This document shows positions 40,081-41,574 of a DNA stretch of 41,574 bases, piece after piece (position 1 is the stretch's first letter; the number at the start of each line of letters is the position of its first letter). Below the pieces are notes generated by a model, which searched no databases, had not been told where the DNA came from, and saw only the letters and a list, made by a program, of their open reading frames with translations. This DNA is from Holtermannia corniformis (lineage: Eukaryota > Basidiomycota > Tremellomycetes > Holtermanniales): positions 449,932 through 491,505 of the forward strand of contig BCIJ01000015.1 in assembly GCA_001599935.1 (NCBI GenBank), written 5' to 3'. The position numbers and the translations under genes are program-made.

Positions 40081-40512
40081 TGTGACGTCGAAAGTGACCT
40101 GACCTGACCTTGATCCACACCGCGCTCAAAGGACCCATGCACACTATATTTGTATCGTCTCGGCCACTCTATGGTAGCCTGTACTCCACAGCATTCCTTG
40201 GCCCAGATGCAAGACTGACTCGGACGGTGGAACACTACATAACGCAACTCTCCATCACGCTAGGCGATTGGTTCTTGCCGTTTTTCTCCGCTTGACTCGT
40301 ATGGCCATGCTGAACATGCTAGGCATGAAAACACTGAGCGCTATGGTTGAAAGTTGATTCCCAGTCGTGATTGACTCAACTCTCGCACCGGTCTTTACTG
40401 AACCGAGGAATTTTCCACCAGGCCCGTGCTCCATCAGACGACCACCTTCTCGTCGTCCTCCATCTCTCCGATTCATACAAAGCCCACAACGCTCAGTGAG
40501 AACTCGTTCGAA

Positions 40513-41015
40513 ATGTCTAGAAAGGATTCGCAACACAACCATCCGCCAGCAACCAAAACCAAGCATCATCTTCTCAAGCCTCCCTCGCCACCGGCAACGC
40601 CGCATCCACCCCCAGGCCGCTCACAACCTCGACGCCTTCAGAGATGTTCTGGTTGCCATTGTTCAAGTTCGATCGGGACGCCCTGGTACAGGAAGACGCG
40701 TCGGAGCGAACGAGTCGCGAGTCGACCGACACCGGCTCAGCCAGAGCGCTCGGAAGAGTAGCCGCAGAAAGGACGAACCCCAAATATCACGCCACTGCGG
40801 TCCTCAAAGGCCCCGGTGCGCTCGGTCTCGTCATAATGTAGAAGAAGGGCAAGAGTGCTGGATCGCGCTCCAGTCCTGGTGTGCACAAGGAGATGGGAAA
40901 GGGAACGCGTGTATGTGGAATGCGACTGTGTAGCAAAAGGTGCAAAACAACTGCTGACATTGCGGTCCAGTGTCAATCGGCAAAAGTTAGCATCCTTCAG
41001 TGGAAGCAAAAAATG
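40513..41015 (+). pseudogene. Coiled-coil family copy E, 3'-truncated
   Basis: Exon 1 begins MSRKDSQHNHPPATK. The frame changes between about 40560 and 40640, after which ESTDTGSARALGRVAAERTN and GALGLVIM match copy C, followed at once by an in-frame TAG where copy C has AAG. The intron 1 donor (GTGTAT, about 40907) and acceptor (GCTGACATTGCGGTCCAG) are preserved, and exon 2 starts TGTCAATCGGCAAAAGT, aligning with CGTCAAAGCCAATA in copy C. Homology then stops at about 41010-41020, where the GGATATCC-rich end of the hAT element begins. The copy has a frameshift, a nonsense codon and a truncation. Confidence 0.6.
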
Positions 41016-41021
41016 TGGCGC

Positions 41022-41166
41022 GGATATCCTTTTGAGCATCCTTATCCTCGAGAGGGATATCCTCGCTCTGCACAGACATCCTTATCCGTATCCGCATCCT
41101 CAAGGATCATGTGTCGCGGATATCCCTTCCGCGCGTCTAAGGATACAAGGATACGCGTGGATATCC
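41022..41166. repeat. Subterminal GGATATCC repeats
   Basis: The palindrome GGATATCC occurs at 41022, 41055, 41118 and 41159, with related ATCCTTATCC, ATCCGTATCC and GGATACAAGGATAC words between. Clustered short motifs near an end are typical transposase-binding sites of hAT elements. Confidence 0.75.
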
Positions 41167-41286
41167 TCGGTTCCGCGGATCCTTGGATACTGATTTCGAC
41201 CCGAGCAGCAACAACTTGCATCTGACTATAGCTCTGCCGCTGCAATGGATACAGTAGACTATGCATACAACCACACGTCCATTCAC

Positions 41287-41574
41287 TCACTCGGGCTCTG
41301 GAGATTCCGCCCTGATGCTCCCGGATACCGTCGTTTGACTAATCGACCGTGTCCGCTGTCGCTGAGCCTCGAACTTCTGCCAGTCGTCCTCTGACAGCAA
41401 GCCCTTCTTCGACCACGAGCCCAGACACATGAGGGCTCGAATCGTCTCGCGCTTGAGCCTGTGGCGGCGGTACGAGACGGTCAAGCCGCCCATCGAGAAT
41501 GCCCGTTCGGGTTCGACAGAGGTCGCTGCAGATGTCAGAGACGGCTGCAGACGGCTGCAGACGGCGAGAAACAC
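41287..41574 (-). CDS. hAT transposase, C-terminal dimerisation region (partial)
   Basis: The minus-strand frame enters from the right edge and stops at TGA 41289-41287. ATSVEPERAFSMGGLTVSYR followed by RHRLKRETIRALMCLGSW is the conserved C-terminal dimerisation motif of hAT transposases (S-x2-ER-x-FS-x-GG). A CTGAC...CTGCAG acceptor at 41526-41527 suggests that the last exon may start at 41525 and that the more distal bases, including an ACGGCTGCAG triplication, are intron. The tail after KKGLLSEDDWQKFEAQ is unremarkable. Confidence 0.85.
   Translation of the reverse strand: MFLAVCSRLQPSLTSAATSVEPERAFSMGGLTVSYRRHRLKRETIRALMCLGSWSKKGLLSEDDWQKFEAQRQRTRSISQTTVSGSIRAESPEPE

Larger units (their letters stand above)
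41015..41574 (-). mobile_element. 3' end of a hAT DNA transposon
   Basis: The segment holds the transposase C-terminus on the minus strand and, beyond its stop, about 265 bp rich in ATCC/GGAT words ending where homology of copy E breaks off. This fits a hAT element inserted into copy E, with its 3' terminus near 41015. The other end is outside the window, so terminal inverted repeats and the 8-bp target duplication cannot be confirmed. Confidence 0.6.

Noticed and set aside
40967..40985. CAGTGTCAATCGG as the hAT terminal inverted repeat
   Set aside because: The same bases align with the intron 1 acceptor and exon 2 start of family copy C, so they belong to copy E; the element end must lie further right.
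2..41574. CRISPR arrays, bacterial operons or phage genes
   Set aside because: The sequence is clearly eukaryotic: spliceosomal introns, fungal regulator families and eukaryotic transposons. The repeats seen have no spacer-repeat regularity.

Overview
The window reads as nuclear DNA of a basidiomycete fungus, genus not determinable by eye. It has GC-rich genes broken by many very short GT-AG introns with a GCTGAC branch site close to the acceptor, fungal Zn2Cys6, bZIP and GATA-type regulators, a fungal L-rhamnose pathway gene pair, a Ty1/copia element and a hAT transposase. All exon structures below were worked out by hand from splice signals, reading phase and paralogue comparison; no search was run.

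Layout: (1) 1-14.8 kb is a dynamic region: the 3' end of an unknown gene, short palindromic repeats, a 5'-truncated copia element with a recognisable 255-bp LTR, then several members of an unrecognised coiled-coil gene family (one intact at 6462-8311, one frameshifted at 10859-12546, one badly decayed at 13283-14808) mixed with two other small unknown genes and coding relics. (2) 14.8-29.2 kb is a compact, conserved core: RRM-R3H RNA-binding protein, L-rhamnonate dehydratase and L-rhamnose 1-dehydrogenase as a divergent pair, a cupin protein, a Zn2Cys6 regulator, a two-helix membrane protein, a Ser/Pro-rich protein, a bZIP factor, an NADP-type short-chain dehydrogenase and a dienelactone hydrolase. 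Introns at 14.8-23.9 kb are nearly all 33-38 nt and most are exactly 34 nt. (3) 29.2-41.6 kb is again dynamic: two intact GATA-type zinc-finger genes and a finger-less relative, duplicated flanks, an array of degenerate ~110-135 bp repeats, two more decayed copies of the coiled-coil family with a shared upstream sequence, and the end of a hAT element that cuts off the last copy.

Functional reading: the dehydrogenase oxidises L-rhamnose to its lactone and the dehydratase acts two steps later on L-rhamnonate; the adjacent cupin and Zn2Cys6 genes are plausible accessory and regulatory partners (inference). The lactonase and aldolase of the pathway are not in the window. The most unusual content is the lineage-specific-looking coiled-coil family, with a conserved C-terminal domain and a conserved phase-1 intron in front of it, present as at least five copies in different states of decay, two of them next to the same satellite-like repeat.
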